Of a stretch of 7,448 nucleotides of DNA, positions 7,110-7,448 are shown piece after piece. The translations under genes and the position numbers were made by a program. The stretch is from an uncultured Kouleothrix sp. (GTDB taxonomy: Bacteria; Chloroflexota; Chloroflexia; Chloroflexales; Roseiflexaceae), in assembly GCA_937858455.1 (NCBI GenBank), contig CALLYN010000371.1:1-7448 (forward strand), given 5' to 3'. Positions within the stretch are counted from its first letter, which is position 1, and every line of letters begins with the position of its first letter. The notes below the pieces were generated by a model. The model made no database searches, was not told the origin of the DNA, and saw only the letters and a program-made list of their open reading frames with translations.

Positions 7110-7128
7110 AATTCGCTTGATTACTTAC

Positions 7129-7177
7129 ACTTTGGTGGGGGTTTGGGGGCGGCTTCGCCGCACCCAAAGTTCTTTTT
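7129..7177 (+). terminator. Palindrome followed by a T-run (terminator-like or REP-like)
   Basis: TTTGGG (7142-7147) pairs with CCCAAA (7163-7168), and GCGGC (7149-7153) with GCCGC (7157-7161) around a TTC loop; one G/A mismatch separates the two stems. GTTC and five T's follow (to 7177), the layout of a plus-strand intrinsic terminator. An outer frame ACTTTGGTG / CACCCAAAGT (7129-7137 and 7161-7170) is a near-inverted repeat. No plus-strand gene ends here, so it may instead be a dispersed palindromic repeat or a remnant of a lost gene. Confidence 0.4.
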
Positions 7178-7229
7178 GTGCTGCACTACCTGGCGAAGCC
7201 ACGCAGTGCAATACAATCTATAGGTGTAT

Positions 7230-7402
7230 GACTTACGCAATTGGCGCCTTTAGCCGTCGGCAGAGCGGTACTATGTTCCGTATCGTGTGCGGTGTTTCCG
7301 CACGGAGCACGGAAACACCGCACACAGAAGATGAATAAGTACCATGCTGCCGCAGGCAAATGCACCCGATTGAGCGAGCCGAACAAGGCAACTGCGTAAG
7401 TC
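7230..7402. mobile_element. 173-bp foldback / MITE-like element
   Basis: Terminal inverted repeats GACTTACGCAATTG (7230-7243) and CAACTGCGTAAGTC (7389-7402) match at 13 of 14 positions. A second nested inverted pair lies inside: CGGCAG-N3-GGTACT (7258-7272) with AGTACC-N3-CTGCCG (7338-7352). At the centre is a perfect 16-bp hairpin (7285-7325). The interior has no credible ORF. Ends beginning GACTTACGCA are, from memory, common on small insertion sequences and MITEs of bacteria such as cyanobacteria. I see no clear target-site duplication (flanks GTGTAT and CTAAGA). It is probably a non-autonomous element moved by a transposase encoded elsewhere. Confidence 0.6.
7285..7325. repeat. Perfect 16-bp inverted repeat at the centre of the element
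   Basis: GTGTGCGGTGTTTCCG at 7285-7300 is exactly complementary in reverse to 7310-7325, with a 9-nt loop (CACGGAGCA). The stem is intact with no mismatch, unlike the more diverged outer arms. No T-tract follows. Confidence 0.85.
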
Positions 7403-7431
7403 CTAAGAAGCTGTTTGAAAAGGGTGGTTTG

Positions 7432-7448
7432 GAGGGACAAAGTCCCTC
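7432..7448. repeat. Hairpin at the right window edge
   Basis: GAGGGAC (7432-7438) and GTCCCTC (7442-7448) form a perfect 7-bp stem with an AAA loop. The stem may continue past the window. The flanking 7403-7431 sequence encodes nothing recognisable. It may belong to another repeat or to a transcript end. Confidence 0.5.

Larger units (their letters stand above)
7025..7229. other. Upstream region of the secreted protein gene, no gene seen
   Basis: This stretch holds the ribosome-binding site and candidate promoter of the minus-strand gene, then the T-run palindrome at 7129-7177. A weaker inverted repeat follows: TGCACT (7182-7187) with AGTGCA (7205-7210), enclosing GGC-GAA-GCC. No coding region with a credible start or composition was found on either strand. 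Confidence 0.5.

Noticed and set aside
7186..7440. Minus-strand open frame of 84 residues at the right edge
   Set aside because: It runs through the foldback element, has no domain or plausible start context, and its sequence is explained by the inverted repeats.

Overview
The window is high-GC bacterial DNA, most likely from a filamentous phototroph-like member of the Chloroflexota (Chloroflexia, the Roseiflexus/Chloroflexus/Kouleothrix neighbourhood). This is an inference from style: GC-rich codon use, a secreted protein with a very long Thr-Ala/Thr-Pro linker followed by a YLPVV-type motif, two-component regulators that start at GTG or TTG, and a Maf protein preceded by a tiny zinc-ribbon protein. 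No rRNA or other phylogenetic marker is present, so this stays a moderate-confidence guess.

Left block, minus strand (1-2227): an OmpR-type response regulator (1538-2227), a membrane histidine kinase 11 nt downstream (45-1526), and then tRNA-Trp(CCA), whose 3' end is cut by the window edge (1-54). The kinase stop codon lies inside the tRNA: it is formed by tRNA bases 8-10. A promoter-like element for the tRNA sits inside the last kinase codons. This is the most unusual arrangement in the window.

Middle block, plus strand (about 2440-4346): after a divergent intergenic region with an AT-rich stretch, a candidate promoter and an 11-bp direct repeat, there is a compact three-gene unit. It holds a 69-residue zinc-ribbon protein, a long Maf/YhdE-type nucleotide pyrophosphatase (9 nt later, with a strong hairpin in its first codons), and a NarL/LuxR-type response regulator that overlaps the end of maf by 22 nt. 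No sensor kinase lies beside this second regulator.

Right block, minus strand (4448-7024): one large secreted protein of 858 residues, with a signal peptide, a right-handed beta-helix, a cadherin-like/Ig-like domain, a Thr-rich linker of about 130 residues and a CARDB-like C-terminal domain. The linker DNA (4925-5314) is built from locally homogenised 30-, 36- and 42-bp units. The gene converges with the response regulator gene over about 100 bp that hold a stem-loop but no T-tract.

Right edge (7025-7448): no convincing gene. It contains an extended -10 promoter for the secreted protein, a palindrome followed by a T-run, a 173-bp foldback (MITE-like) element with near-perfect terminal inverted repeats and a perfect 16-bp central hairpin, and another hairpin at the very end. 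I do not see a clearly new multi-gene system. The best leads are the kinase/tRNA overlap, the zinc-ribbon-Maf-regulator unit and the foldback element.
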